From positions 1 to 39,433 of the forward strand of contig CAIXPF010000190.1 in assembly GCA_903921205.1 (NCBI GenBank): a stretch of DNA of 39,433 nt. Reading direction: 5' to 3'. The stretch comes from an uncultured Acidimicrobiia bacterium (lineage in GTDB: Bacteria > Actinomycetota > Acidimicrobiia > Acidimicrobiales > CAIXPF01). Made by a program: the position numbers and the translations under genes. The notes beneath the pieces are model-generated. The model was not told the DNA's origin. It did not search any database and was given only the letters and a program-made list of their open reading frames with translations. Position 1 is the stretch's first letter, and every line of letters begins with the position of its first letter. Of the stretch, positions 24,439 to 32,623 are shown piece after piece.

Positions 24439-24487
24439 CGCTGCTCCCTGGGAGATCCCGGCCGGCTCGTCCGGCCCTTGCGGCACC

Positions 24488-26276
24488 CTACCCGTGCGTC
24501 GCCGGGTCGACGGGCGGGGCAGGCGGCACCGTGGGCGGCCGGGCGGGCGTTGCCGGCGTCAGGCCGCCGAGGTGGGCGCGTCGGGCGTCGAGCGCGTCGG
24601 CCACCGTGGCGGCCCACGCCCGCCCGGCGTGTCCGTCGGGGTCGATCGGCCGTCCTGCGGCTTCGCGTCGGTGCTGGTCGTGCTGGTCGTAGCCACCGAT
24701 CGAGCCGGCATCGAAGTAGGCGGCCTTCTTGGAGTGGTGGCCCTCGCCGCCCGCGTGGATGGTGCACGTGCCGCGTTCCTCGGTGAGGCGGTTCGCGGTC
24801 AGCGGCTCCTCGGACCACACCACGTCGCTGACCCGGGTCACGAACCAGTACACCGGCTCGGCCACCGCACGGGCCCGCTCGCCCTCGGGGCGCATCGCAT
24901 CGGCCGCGGCGCGCGGGAAGCGACGGACGACGCGCTGGTGGGTCCAGATCCACGACGGCCCCGAGACGGTGACCCGCCGGCGGCTGTCGTGATCGTCGGA
25001 CACCATCAGGGTGCTGTGCTGGTTCGACCACAGCTTGGCGGCGTGGCCGTGGATGCCGTTGCCCGGGTGGTACGGGATCAGCACGTAGGACCGGTTGCGG
25101 TGCTGCCCGACGAACGCGGCCCGTCCGACCTGGCCGTTGCGCGGTGACGCGCCGGGCAGCCCGGCGGCGTCGGCGGTGGCCTGCAGCAGCTCGAAGCTCC
25201 GGCCGAGCAGCGTCTCGAGGCTCGGACGGGTCGCATCGAGCGCTGCCGGTTCGGCGGGTTCGGGATCGGGTTGTTTGACGAAGAGGTTCTGCGAGCACTG
25301 GGTGAAGATCTCCGCCGTGCCGCCGACGAGGAAGCAGAGCAGCTCGTCGTGGACGGCCGCTGCGTCCCGGTAGGCATCGAGCGCACCGGCGCCGAGGCCG
25401 TAGTCGCTCTCCACGGTGGCGGCTTCGAGGGCCTCGACCCCGAAGAGGGGTGATGTGCAGACCCATGGCGTCGGTGTCGTAGGGATGGAGGGCCAGCAGG
25501 GCGAGCTGCCGGGAGCCGACGGCAGCGTCGACGAGCTCGCACATCGCGCCGCGCTCGCTGCGGCGCCGGGTGCCGACCCCGGCGTCGGTGGTGTCGAGCG
25601 CCGTGCCGGCGACCAACGCCCGGCAGTGGTCCGGCAGCGGGCCGGTGCCGGCCAGCCAGCGGGCGGTGGCCCGGTCTCCCTCGGGTGTCGCCGCCCGGGG
25701 CAGGAACATCGGGACCGCCACGGTCTCGTGGCTCAGCAGCAGGCCGGTCGGCACCCGGTGGGTGTCCTCCGTGGCGAGCAGGGCCGCCACCACCCGACGC
25801 GGCCGGTACAGCCGGCCGGTCACCTGCGAGAGCCCGGTCCGTTCGTGGGTCGCCGGGGTGGCCGCCGTGGCGAACAGCTGCGGGGCGGTCATGGCGAACG
25901 CACCCATCACGGCGCCGAAGTACTGCCGGTACTGGTTGCGGTAGAACGAGTCGGCTTGGAGCACCTCCGAAGCCCGGCGGACCCGTGCGCCGTCCCGGCC
26001 GGACGAGCCTGCTGCGGATCCCGCCACGGGGCCGGTGACGTTGCGCAGGTGGGCCGGCGCCTCCTTGCGACGCTCGGACCGCGTCGCGCTCACGAGGTAC
26101 TGCAGGACGTGCTCAGCGGCGGGGCCGGGTGCTCCGGGCCGGCGGAAGAACCGTTCCGCCACTGCGGCGCGGGCCGACGGCGGCAGCGCCGACGCCGACC
26201 GGAACAGCGCCACCCGGCGTGGTTCGAGCTCACGCCAGGACGAGGCCGCGGCGTCCGCCGTTGGCGTGGGGCCCAT
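24488..26276 (-). pseudogene. Unrecognised ~595-residue protein, frameshifted once
   Basis: The first part reads from ATG 26276 (GGGAGGAG 6 nt upstream) to about 25452 and ends ALHPYDTDAMGLHITPL. Good coding sequence then resumes in another frame with LFGVEALEAATVESDYG and runs to TGA 24488. The total of 1789 nt is one more than a multiple of three. The break lies at a G4 run (25447-25450), so one extra base (or two missing) in the genome or the assembly explains it. I do not recognise the family. It has no signal peptide or clear membrane helix. Notable stretches are YVLIPYHPGNGIHGHAAKLW and GPSWIWTHQRVV; Pro-rich tails end the protein. It shares upstream cis-elements with the acyltransferase gene at 28806. 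Confidence 0.65.
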
Positions 26277-26305
26277 GGCCGCTCCTCCCGAACTGTTGCC
26301 GGCAT

Positions 26306-26315
26306 GCCCGTTCCG
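26306..26315 (-). promoter_or_regulatory. CGGAACGGGC block, copy 1 (ECF-like -35)
   Basis: On the minus strand CGGAACGGGC lies 30 nt before the start of the unknown gene. GGAAC is followed after 16 nt by GTT, the spacing of ECF-sigma promoters. The same ten bases occur 31 nt before the acyltransferase gene start at 28806. On DNA it also sits in an imperfect inverted repeat (CATGCCC...GGGTATG, 26303-26325). Confidence 0.45.
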
Positions 26316-26384
26316 AGGGGTATGACACTGCAACAGAGGTTACCAGATCGGCTCGGGACCGGCGCCCGGAGACCCCGCCGTCAC

Positions 26385-26432
26385 CCCGGTTGGCCTCGGC
26401 CGGGTCGTGGCGGGCACCCTTGGGGGGTGCGA
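26385..26432 (+). promoter_or_regulatory. 48-nt repeated hairpin element, copy 1
   Basis: It matches 28965-29012 at 41 of 48 positions without gaps. It begins CCCGGTTGGCC and ends with a hairpin GCACCC-TTGGG-GGGTGC whose 3' arm contains a GTG (26427). It lies 54 nt upstream of the glycosyltransferase start. The variable part (positions 12-21) can pair internally in each copy, which hints at an RNA leader. Confidence 0.6.
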
Positions 26433-26489
26433 CGCATCGTGGGTGCCCCCGGGGGACCGGTCGGGTCCTCGCCGGGAGGACCATCGTGA
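26427..26489 (+). CDS. Possible 20-codon leader peptide overlapping the GT start
   Basis: A GTG inside the hairpin of the 48-nt element opens a 20-codon frame that ends with TGA 26487-26489. This overlaps the GTG start of the glycosyltransferase gene (GTGA). The equivalent GTG in copy 2 of the element is the likely start of the ABC exporter gene. This could couple translation of the glycosyltransferase to the leader. It is not supported by a ribosome site of its own, so it is tentative. Confidence 0.3.
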   Translation: MRRIVGAPGGPVGSSPGGPS

Positions 26490-27628
26490 AGGTGCTGGTG
26501 GTGCTGCCCGGGCTCGACGGCCGCGGCGGGGCCGAACAGTCCTTCGCCGTCACCGCGCCGTGGCTGTCGGCGCACGGCGTGTCGCTCGATCTCGCCCTGT
26601 TGACCGACCGACGCTCGGCGGTGCCCGCGGTCGAAGGACTCGGGGTGACGGTGCACGATCTGTCGGGAGCGGCCGGGATGCGCGGCCGCACCGCTGCGCT
26701 GCAGCGCCTGATCGAGCGGCAACGTCCGGACCTGGTGCACGCCACGCTCTACGAGGCGGAGATCCCTGCGCTGCTCGCCAGCCGTCGCACTGGCGTGCCG
26801 GTGCTGGTGACCTGGGCGACGACCACGCAGAGTTCGGCCGGCGACGGCGGGGTCGCGTGGTGGAAGCTGAGGTCCGTCGAGGCGGTGCAGGCGGTCCTCG
26901 GGCGTTACGCCGCGGCGCGCTACCACGCCGTCACCGACGGGGTGGCCCGCTCCCGGGGCAGGGCGCTCCGGGTGCCTGCGACGAGGATCCAGGTCGCCGA
27001 ACGAGGTCGTGACGCCGCTGCGTTCGCGCCTCGCCCTGCGGACGAGCTCGCCGCGGTCCGCGCCGGGCTCGGGCTCGGCGCGAGCGACCGCCTGGTGCTT
27101 TCGGTGGCCCGGCTGGAGCCGGCGAAAGGACTCGAGCGGTTGCTGGCCGCGGTGGACGACCTGGTCGACGCGGTGCCCGACGTGGTCGTGGCGATCGCGG
27201 GTCGTGAGGGCACCGCCGGGGACCGCCTGCGCGTGCAGGCCGGTGGGCTCCGCCACCCGCAGCGGGTGACGTTCCTCGGCCATCGCGACGACATCGCGGC
27301 CCTGCTGCAGGTGGCCGACTGCTGGGTGAGCACCTCGCACCGGGAGGGAGCGGCCGGTGCGATGCTCGAGGCCTGGGCGAGTGGCTGTCCGGTGGTGACC
27401 GTTCCGATCGACGGACTCGACGGCATCGCCGTACCCGACCGCAACGCCCTCGTGGTCGACCCGCCCGGGCTCGCTGCGGCGATGGCCCGCGTGTTGACCG
27501 ACCCGGGGCTGGCGGGCCGGTTGGCGGCTGCCGGACGGGCGGATTTCGCCGCCCGGTTCACGGTCGAGCGTGCCGCCGAACAGCAGCTGCGGGTCTACGA
27601 GTGGGCGGCCCGACCGGACCGGGGGTGA
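26486..27628 (+). CDS. GT4-type glycosyltransferase
   Basis: This 380-residue GT-B glycosyltransferase has the N-terminal acceptor half VLVVLPGLDGRGGAEQSFA and PDLVHATLYEAEIPALLASR. The C-terminal donor half has LSVARLEPAKGLERLLAAV, RVTFLGHRDDIAALLQVADCW and the E-x7-E motif REGAAGAMLEAWASGCPVV. This is the retaining GT4 family that builds lipid-linked or cell-surface glycans. The donor sugar is unknown. The start is GTG 26486, with GGGAGGA 7 nt upstream. Its last 34 nt overlap the end of the acyltransferase gene on the other strand. The shared leader element with the ABC exporter gene suggests both act on the same glycoconjugate. Confidence 0.87.
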   Translation: MKVLVVLPGLDGRGGAEQSFAVTAPWLSAHGVSLDLALLTDRRSAVPAVEGLGVTVHDLSGAAGMRGRTAALQRLIERQRPDLVHATLYEAEIPALLASRRTGVPVLVTWATTTQSSAGDGGVAWWKLRSVEAVQAVLGRYAAARYHAVTDGVARSRGRALRVPATRIQVAERGRDAAAFAPRPADELAAVRAGLGLGASDRLVLSVARLEPAKGLERLLAAVDDLVDAVPDVVVAIAGREGTAGDRLRVQAGGLRHPQRVTFLGHRDDIAALLQVADCWVSTSHREGAAGAMLEAWASGCPVVTVPIDGLDGIAVPDRNALVVDPPGLAAAMARVLTDPGLAGRLAAAGRADFAARFTVERAAEQQLRVYEWAARPDRG

Positions 27629-28806
27629 TCGGGCGGAGGGGCACCGTGACGGACCCTGGCCACGGCGGCGGACGCCGTGCGGCGGGCCCGGTCGGCCGCA
27701 GGGGCCACCCGGTTCCACCAGTCGGGGCGCACCCCGTCGGAGGCGAACCGCTCGCGTTGCTCGAGCAGCGCGCCGCTGATGCCGGCGGGCACGACGATCG
27801 AGACGTCGGCCACCGCCTCGCAGCCCAGGTCGTGCTTGTGGCCGCGCGGGCCGCGGAGGTAGTCGAAGGTGGTCAGCCCCTGTGACTCCGCCCACTGCAT
27901 GGCGATCACCCCCGCCATGATGCCTGGGCTGAGCCGCGTGAACGCCGGGTCCCAGCCGGTCTTGAAGACGCTGAAGGACGCCCCCGTCCGGATCCCCAAC
28001 AGGGCGGCGACGGTCCGGCCCTCCCGTTCGAGCAGGAGGATCCACGGGACGTCGGGGAACCGGCACTGCGTGGCGAGGTCGCGCAGCAACGCCACGCGGA
28101 GCCCGCTCAGTCGGCCGGTGCCGCCGCGGGCGTTCCAGCGCGCCTCGTGGACCCGTTGCAGCTCACCCAGCGCGGCCTCGAACCCGTCGCCCGCCGCTAC
28201 CCATCGGGCCGTGACGCCTTCCTCGTCGAGCAGGCGCTGCCGTCGTCGGACGTTCTTGGCCATCCTCGCCGACCAGGCGTCGGCGAATCGTCGATCGGCG
28301 CTGCGCTCGGCGGCGGGGCAGTCGGTGCGCCGGGTGATGGTTCCGCCGGTTGCGCCCCGGGCGAGGTCGGCCCACCGTGGGGCGAGGTTCTCCAGGTAGA
28401 GCGTGCTCGACGTCGTCCGTGCCAGGCCGGCGGCGGCCTCGAACAGGGTGGTGGCGGTGGCGTCGTCGGCCGCCACCGGGCCGTTGTGGTCGGCCGAGCC
28501 CACTCCTGCGCCGGCGATGGCCAGGTAGCGCACCGGGATCGGTATCCGGGTGTGGAGCCGTCGTGACATCCGGGCGAGCGGGAGCACCCCGGTGAGCGCC
28601 CCGCCGCCGTCACGCAGCACGAGCAGCTCGGGTACCGCAACCGGTGCCAGGTGACGTTGCCACGCCACGAGCCACGCCGGTCGGCTGAAGATCGGTGCGC
28701 CGGTACGGGCGGCGAGTGCGTCCCATTCCTCGCGGATCGCCTCCAGCGCCGGCAGGCCGTGCAGGACGACCGGGTGCTGCCGCTCGTCGGCGCACGGTGT
28801 CGGCAC
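27595..28806 (-). CDS. CelD/BioF2-type GNAT acyltransferase
   Basis: This 403-residue protein resembles the Acetyltransf_6/BcsL-CelD group. The N-terminal GLPALEAIREEWDALAARTG, FSRPAWLVAWQRHLAP and LPLARMSRRLHTRIPIPVRY are typical. The C-terminal GNAT half has SARMAKNVRRRQRLLDEEG, FPDVPWILLLEREGRTVAALLGI, FKTGWDPAFTRLSPGIMAGV and TTFDYLRGPRGHKHDLG. Members modify exopolysaccharide or peptidoglycan-like precursors, for example in FemAB-like or cellulose-linked roles. The start is GTG 28806 with GGAGGGAAAC upstream; the longer frame to 28953 is rejected. It is tail-to-tail and overlapping with the glycosyltransferase gene, and divergent from the ABC exporter operon. Confidence 0.83.
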   Translation of the reverse strand: MPTPCADERQHPVVLHGLPALEAIREEWDALAARTGAPIFSRPAWLVAWQRHLAPVAVPELLVLRDGGGALTGVLPLARMSRRLHTRIPIPVRYLAIAGAGVGSADHNGPVAADDATATTLFEAAAGLARTTSSTLYLENLAPRWADLARGATGGTITRRTDCPAAERSADRRFADAWSARMAKNVRRRQRLLDEEGVTARWVAAGDGFEAALGELQRVHEARWNARGGTGRLSGLRVALLRDLATQCRFPDVPWILLLEREGRTVAALLGIRTGASFSVFKTGWDPAFTRLSPGIMAGVIAMQWAESQGLTTFDYLRGPRGHKHDLGCEAVADVSIVVPAGISGALLEQRERFASDGVRPDWWNRVAPAADRARRTASAAVARVRHGAPPPDHPRSGRAAHS

Positions 28807-28836
28807 GTTTCCCTCCTCTGCACTGCACGGCGATGC

Positions 28837-28846
28837 GCCCGTTCCG
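28837..28846 (-). promoter_or_regulatory. CGGAACGGGC block, copy 2 (ECF-like -35)
   Basis: The minus-strand CGGAACGGGC is identical to copy 1 at 26306-26315 and nearly the same distance (31 nt) from the gene start. The -10 half is less clear than in copy 1. On DNA it lies in an inverted repeat, GCGCCC-N10-GGGCGC (28836-28857). Confidence 0.4.
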
Positions 28847-28964
28847 CGATGGGCGCCGGCGTCGCCTCCGGGTGCCCGTCGGGTGCCGCGGGTGCTCCTC
28901 CCGTCGCGGGCGGTCGAACCCGAATGGTGCCCGCCAACGGGTCCGGCCGCCATGGCCCGGTGGT

Positions 28965-29012
28965 CCCGGTTGGCCCGGTGCCGGCCGTGGCGGGCACCCT
29001 TGGTGGGTGCGA
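28965..29012 (+). promoter_or_regulatory. 48-nt repeated hairpin element, copy 2
   Basis: This is the partner of 26385-26432 (41 of 48 identical). The terminal hairpin GCACCC-TTGGT-GGGTGC contains the GTG (29007) that best starts the first ABC exporter gene, so the start codon would be held in the stem. This suggests control of translation initiation. Confidence 0.6.
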
Positions 29013-30761
29013 GGGGGATGGAGCCTGATCCGGGACCTCCTCCGGGCGCGCTCCGGCTGGGTGGCGGTCGGGGTGGCCACCGGGCTGGTGTGGGCGCTGG
29101 CCCGGGTCAGCGTGCCGTACCTGGTGATGCAGGCCATCGACCGGGGCATCACCGGTCGGGACGTCGCAGCGCTGGCCCGTTGGACCGCCGCGGCGGCTGC
29201 GGCGGGCCTGGTGGCGTCGTTGTGTGCCGGGCTCCGGCGGTTCTTCGCCTTCCGGGAGGGCCGCATGGCCGAGGCCACCCTGCGCGCCCGGCTGTTCGGG
29301 CACCTGCTCGGCCTCGACTTCGGGTACTTCGACCGCTCGTCGGCCGGCGACCTGATGTCGCGGGCCAACAGCGACCTGCTGCAGATCCAGAACTTCCTGA
29401 ACATGATCCCGTTCACGCTGGGCAACGCGCTGCAGGTGGTGGCGGTGACGGTGCTGCTGTTCTGGCTCAACCCGCTGCTGGCGCTGTGCGCCCTCGGCTC
29501 GTTGCCACTGGTCAACGTGCTGGGCCGGCGGTTCTCGATGCGGTTGCACCCCTCGATGATGGGTATCCAGCAGGCCTCGGCGCGCGTCGCCGCGGTGGTC
29601 GAGGAGACCGTGGCCGGCAGCCGGGTCATCAAGGGCATCGGGGCCGAAGGGGTGCAGCAGGCCAAGCTCGAGCACGAGGCCGACGGCCTGTACGGCGAGG
29701 CCATGGGGGCGCTGCGCACCCGGTCGCGGTTCGTGCCGGCCCTTGACCTGCTGCCCAACGTGGGCTTGCTGCTGGTGGTCGCGGTCGGGGGTCACCAGGT
29801 GCTCGCCGGGAAGCTGACGCTCGGCGAGCTGATCGCCTTCAACGTGTACGTCAACCAGCTGATCTGGCCGCTGCGGGCGCTGGGCTTCGTGATCGCCATG
29901 GGTCAGCGGGCGGTGGCCGCCGCCGAGCGGGTGGCCGAGGTGCTCGACGCCCGGCCGGCGGTGGCGCCGCCGGTGGCACCGCAGCCGTTGCCGGACGCCC
30001 CGCACGGCGAGGTGCGCTTCGAGTCGGTCCGCTTCGGCTACCCCCGTTCGGCCCGCCGCGTCCGTCCCGAGCGGGCCGACGTGCTCGACGGGTTCGACCT
30101 GGTGCTGCGGCCCGGCGAGACCGTGGCCCTCGTCGGTGCCACCGGGTCGGGCAAGTCGACGGTGCCGCGGCTGCTGGCCCGGTTCTACGACGTGGACGAC
30201 GGCCGGGTGCTGCTCGACGGGGTCGACGTGCGGTCCCTGTCGCTCGACCAGCTCCGCCGGGCGGTGGGCATCGTCTTCGAGGACAGCTTCCTGTTCACCG
30301 ACTCCGTCGCCGCCAACATCGCCTTCGCCGATCCGACCGCCGGCGACGAGGCGGTGGGCGAGGCGGCCCGGTTGGCCGGTGCGGCCGGGTTCATCGCCGA
30401 CCTACCGAAGGGTATGCAGACCGAGGTCGGCGAACGCGGCTACTCGCTCTCCGGTGGCCAACGTCAACGGATCGCGATCGCCCGGGCGTTGGTGGCGCGG
30501 CCCCGGGTCCTGGTGCTCGACGACGCGACCTCGGCCATCGACCCGGCAAAGGAACGCGAGATCCTCGACGGGCTCGCGGGCGAGACGGGCCGGGCGACCA
30601 CCCTGGTGATCAGCCACCGGCCGGCCACCATCGCCCTGGCCGACCGGGTGGTGTTCCTCGACGAGGGCCGGGTCGCCGCCGAGGGCCGACACGAGGACCT
30701 GCTGGCGTCGAACGCCCGCTACGCCGAGGTGCTGGCGGCGGCGATCGCGGAGGCCGGCTGA
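29007..30761 (+). CDS. ABC exporter half-transporter, degenerate-site subunit
   Basis: This protein is about 584 residues: a six-helix exporter membrane domain (about 1-320) fused to an ATPase domain. Walker A GATGSGKST is at 377-385, canonical signature LSGGQ at 481-485, and the H-loop His is near 537. Walker B is LVLDDATSAID, with Asp506 in place of the catalytic Glu, the mark of the degenerate partner in heterodimeric exporters such as TM287/288. The start is uncertain. GTG 29007 lies in the leader hairpin; CTG 29025 has a better ribosome site but is a rare start codon. It overlaps the next gene by TGATG, so the two are translationally coupled. The substrate is probably lipid-like or a glycoconjugate, by context. 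Confidence 0.87.
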   Translation: MRGGWSLIRDLLRARSGWVAVGVATGLVWALARVSVPYLVMQAIDRGITGRDVAALARWTAAAAAAGLVASLCAGLRRFFAFREGRMAEATLRARLFGHLLGLDFGYFDRSSAGDLMSRANSDLLQIQNFLNMIPFTLGNALQVVAVTVLLFWLNPLLALCALGSLPLVNVLGRRFSMRLHPSMMGIQQASARVAAVVEETVAGSRVIKGIGAEGVQQAKLEHEADGLYGEAMGALRTRSRFVPALDLLPNVGLLLVVAVGGHQVLAGKLTLGELIAFNVYVNQLIWPLRALGFVIAMGQRAVAAAERVAEVLDARPAVAPPVAPQPLPDAPHGEVRFESVRFGYPRSARRVRPERADVLDGFDLVLRPGETVALVGATGSGKSTVPRLLARFYDVDDGRVLLDGVDVRSLSLDQLRRAVGIVFEDSFLFTDSVAANIAFADPTAGDEAVGEAARLAGAAGFIADLPKGMQTEVGERGYSLSGGQRQRIAIARALVARPRVLVLDDATSAIDPAKEREILDGLAGETGRATTLVISHRPATIALADRVVFLDEGRVAAEGRHEDLLASNARYAEVLAAAIAEAG

Positions 30762-32578
30762 TGTGGCTCTCCGGCGGCGTCGCCGAGGAGGACCGGCTCG
30801 ATGCCGCCGCCACCCGTCGGGTGCTGCGTCGGACGCTGGGACTGCTGCGTCCCTACCGGCGTCAGACCGTGGTGGCCGTGCTCGCCATCGTGGGCTTCGT
30901 GCTCACGCAGCTCGCCGGGCCCTACATCGTGCGCATCGCCATCGATCACGGCGTCACCGGCGGGCGAGAGCCGGTGCTGTGGGCGGCGGTGGGTGCCTAC
31001 GCCGCGGTGGCCGGCCTCAACTACGTGCTGGCCCGGCGTCAGGTCGCTGCGGTCGGCTCGCTCGGTGAGGGGTTCCTGCGCGACCTGCGCATCCGGCTGT
31101 TCGCCCACCTGCAGCGCCTCGGCCTGTCCTTCCATGATCGCCATCCCAGCGGCGTGGTGGTGTCCCGGCTGACCTCCGACGTGGACTCGATGCAGGAGCT
31201 GGTGCAGCAGGGCCTGCTGATGCTGGTGTCGAACGTGCTGTTGCTGGTGCTGGCGTTGGTGCTGCTGGCAGGTGCGTCGCTGGTGCTGACCGCGGCCTGC
31301 CTGGTGTCGGTGCCGTTGCTGGTGTGGTCCTCGCGCCGGTTCCGTCGGGCGTCGAACGCGGCGTACATCGCGGTACGGGACCGGATCGGCTCCATGCTGG
31401 CGCGGCTGTCCGAGTCGCTCAACGGCATCCGGGTCATCCAGGCCTACGCCCGCGAACCCGTCGAGGTGGCCCGGTTCGGCCGGGCCAACGACGAGCTGTA
31501 CGCCGCCCACATGACCGCGGTGCGGGCCCAGGCCTGGTACGTGCCGACGGTCGAGGCGTGCGGGGTGTTCAACACGGCGGTGGCGGTCGGCCTCGGCGGG
31601 TGGCTGGTGCTGCACGACCGGGCGACGGTGGGCACGGTGGCCTTCTTCGTGCTGACCCTCAACATGCTGTTCGAGCCGATCCAGCAGCTGAGCCAGCTGT
31701 TCAACGTCGTACAGTCCGCCGGGGCTGCCCTGCACAAGATCTACGAGCTGCTCGACACCGTCCCGGAGATCACCGAACGGCCCGGCGCGGTCGATCTGGC
31801 CTCGCGGGGCGACCTGGTGCTCGAGGGGGTCGGCTTCGCCTATGGCGAGGGTGCACCGGTGCTGGCCGGCGTCGACCTGGTGGTGCCCGACGGTGAGCGG
31901 TTGGCGTTGGTCGGCCCGACCGGCGCCGGCAAGTCGACCCTGGCCAAGCTCGTCGCCCGCCTCTACGACCCGACCGAGGGCCGGGTGAGCCTCGGCGGGA
32001 CCGATGTGCGCCGGGCCACGCTGCATTCGTTGCGGCAACGGATCGTGCTGATGCCCCAGGAGGGGTTCCTCTTCGCCGGGACGCTGCGCGACAACGTGCG
32101 GCTCGGTCGTCCCGACGCCACCGACGCCGAGGTCGAGGCGGCGCTGGGCCGGCTGGGCATCCTCGAACGGTTCGAACGTCTCGAGGACGGGTTGGACACC
32201 GAGGTGCGTGAGCGCGGGTCACGGTTGTCGGCGGGGGAGAAGCAGCTGGTGTCGTTGGCCCGGGCGGCGTTGGTCGACCCGCCCGTGCTGATCCTCGACG
32301 AGGCCACCTCCAGTCTCGATCCCGGAACCGAGGTCGAGGTCGAGGCGGCGCTCGAACGGCTCAGCCGCGGCCGCACGGTGATCGTGATCGCCCATCGCCT
32401 CTCCAGCGCGGCGCGGGCCGACCGGGTGGCGGTGGTCGACGCCGGCCGGCTGGTCGAGGTCGGTTCGCACGCGACGTTGGTGGCGGCAGGCGGCCCCTAC
32501 GCCGCCCTGTACGCCGCCTGGCTGGCCGGGGTGGGCGGCGCCTACGGCGGCGAGCCCGGCGGTGGTGCGCCGGGCTGA
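30761..32578 (+). CDS. ABC exporter half-transporter, catalytic-site subunit
   Basis: This 605-residue protein has six membrane helices (about 30-330) followed by an ATPase domain with Walker A GPTGAGKST (385-393), Walker B LILDEATSSLD with catalytic Glu514, and an H-loop in VIAHRLSS. Its signature is LSAGE (489-493) instead of LSGGQ. This complements the Asp at Walker B of the upstream subunit: the Walker B change and the altered signature fall on the same composite site, leaving one functional ATP site. The ATG overlaps the upstream stop. The C-terminus ends in a Gly-rich tail. It is an inner-membrane exporter of unknown substrate. Confidence 0.9.
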   Translation: MWLSGGVAEEDRLDAAATRRVLRRTLGLLRPYRRQTVVAVLAIVGFVLTQLAGPYIVRIAIDHGVTGGREPVLWAAVGAYAAVAGLNYVLARRQVAAVGSLGEGFLRDLRIRLFAHLQRLGLSFHDRHPSGVVVSRLTSDVDSMQELVQQGLLMLVSNVLLLVLALVLLAGASLVLTAACLVSVPLLVWSSRRFRRASNAAYIAVRDRIGSMLARLSESLNGIRVIQAYAREPVEVARFGRANDELYAAHMTAVRAQAWYVPTVEACGVFNTAVAVGLGGWLVLHDRATVGTVAFFVLTLNMLFEPIQQLSQLFNVVQSAGAALHKIYELLDTVPEITERPGAVDLASRGDLVLEGVGFAYGEGAPVLAGVDLVVPDGERLALVGPTGAGKSTLAKLVARLYDPTEGRVSLGGTDVRRATLHSLRQRIVLMPQEGFLFAGTLRDNVRLGRPDATDAEVEAALGRLGILERFERLEDGLDTEVRERGSRLSAGEKQLVSLARAALVDPPVLILDEATSSLDPGTEVEVEAALERLSRGRTVIVIAHRLSSAARADRVAVVDAGRLVEVGSHATLVAAGGPYAALYAAWLAGVGGAYGGEPGGGAPG

Positions 32579-32611
32579 GCGATCCGCGGGGTCGCCGGGC
32601 CGCCGGGCGGG

Positions 32612-32617
32612 TACATT
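32612..32617 (+). promoter_or_regulatory. Leaderless -10 box of the alpha/beta hydrolase gene
   Basis: TACATT lies 6 nt before the ATG at 32624, with no ribosome site. It separates this gene from the ABC operon that ends 45 nt upstream. Confidence 0.6.
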
Positions 32618-32623
32618 CCGCCC

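Noticed and set aside
26303-26325. CATGCCC...GGGTATG as an operator of the 16-bp family
   Set aside because: Spacing between half-sites is too long; the position fits the CGGAACGGGC promoter block better.
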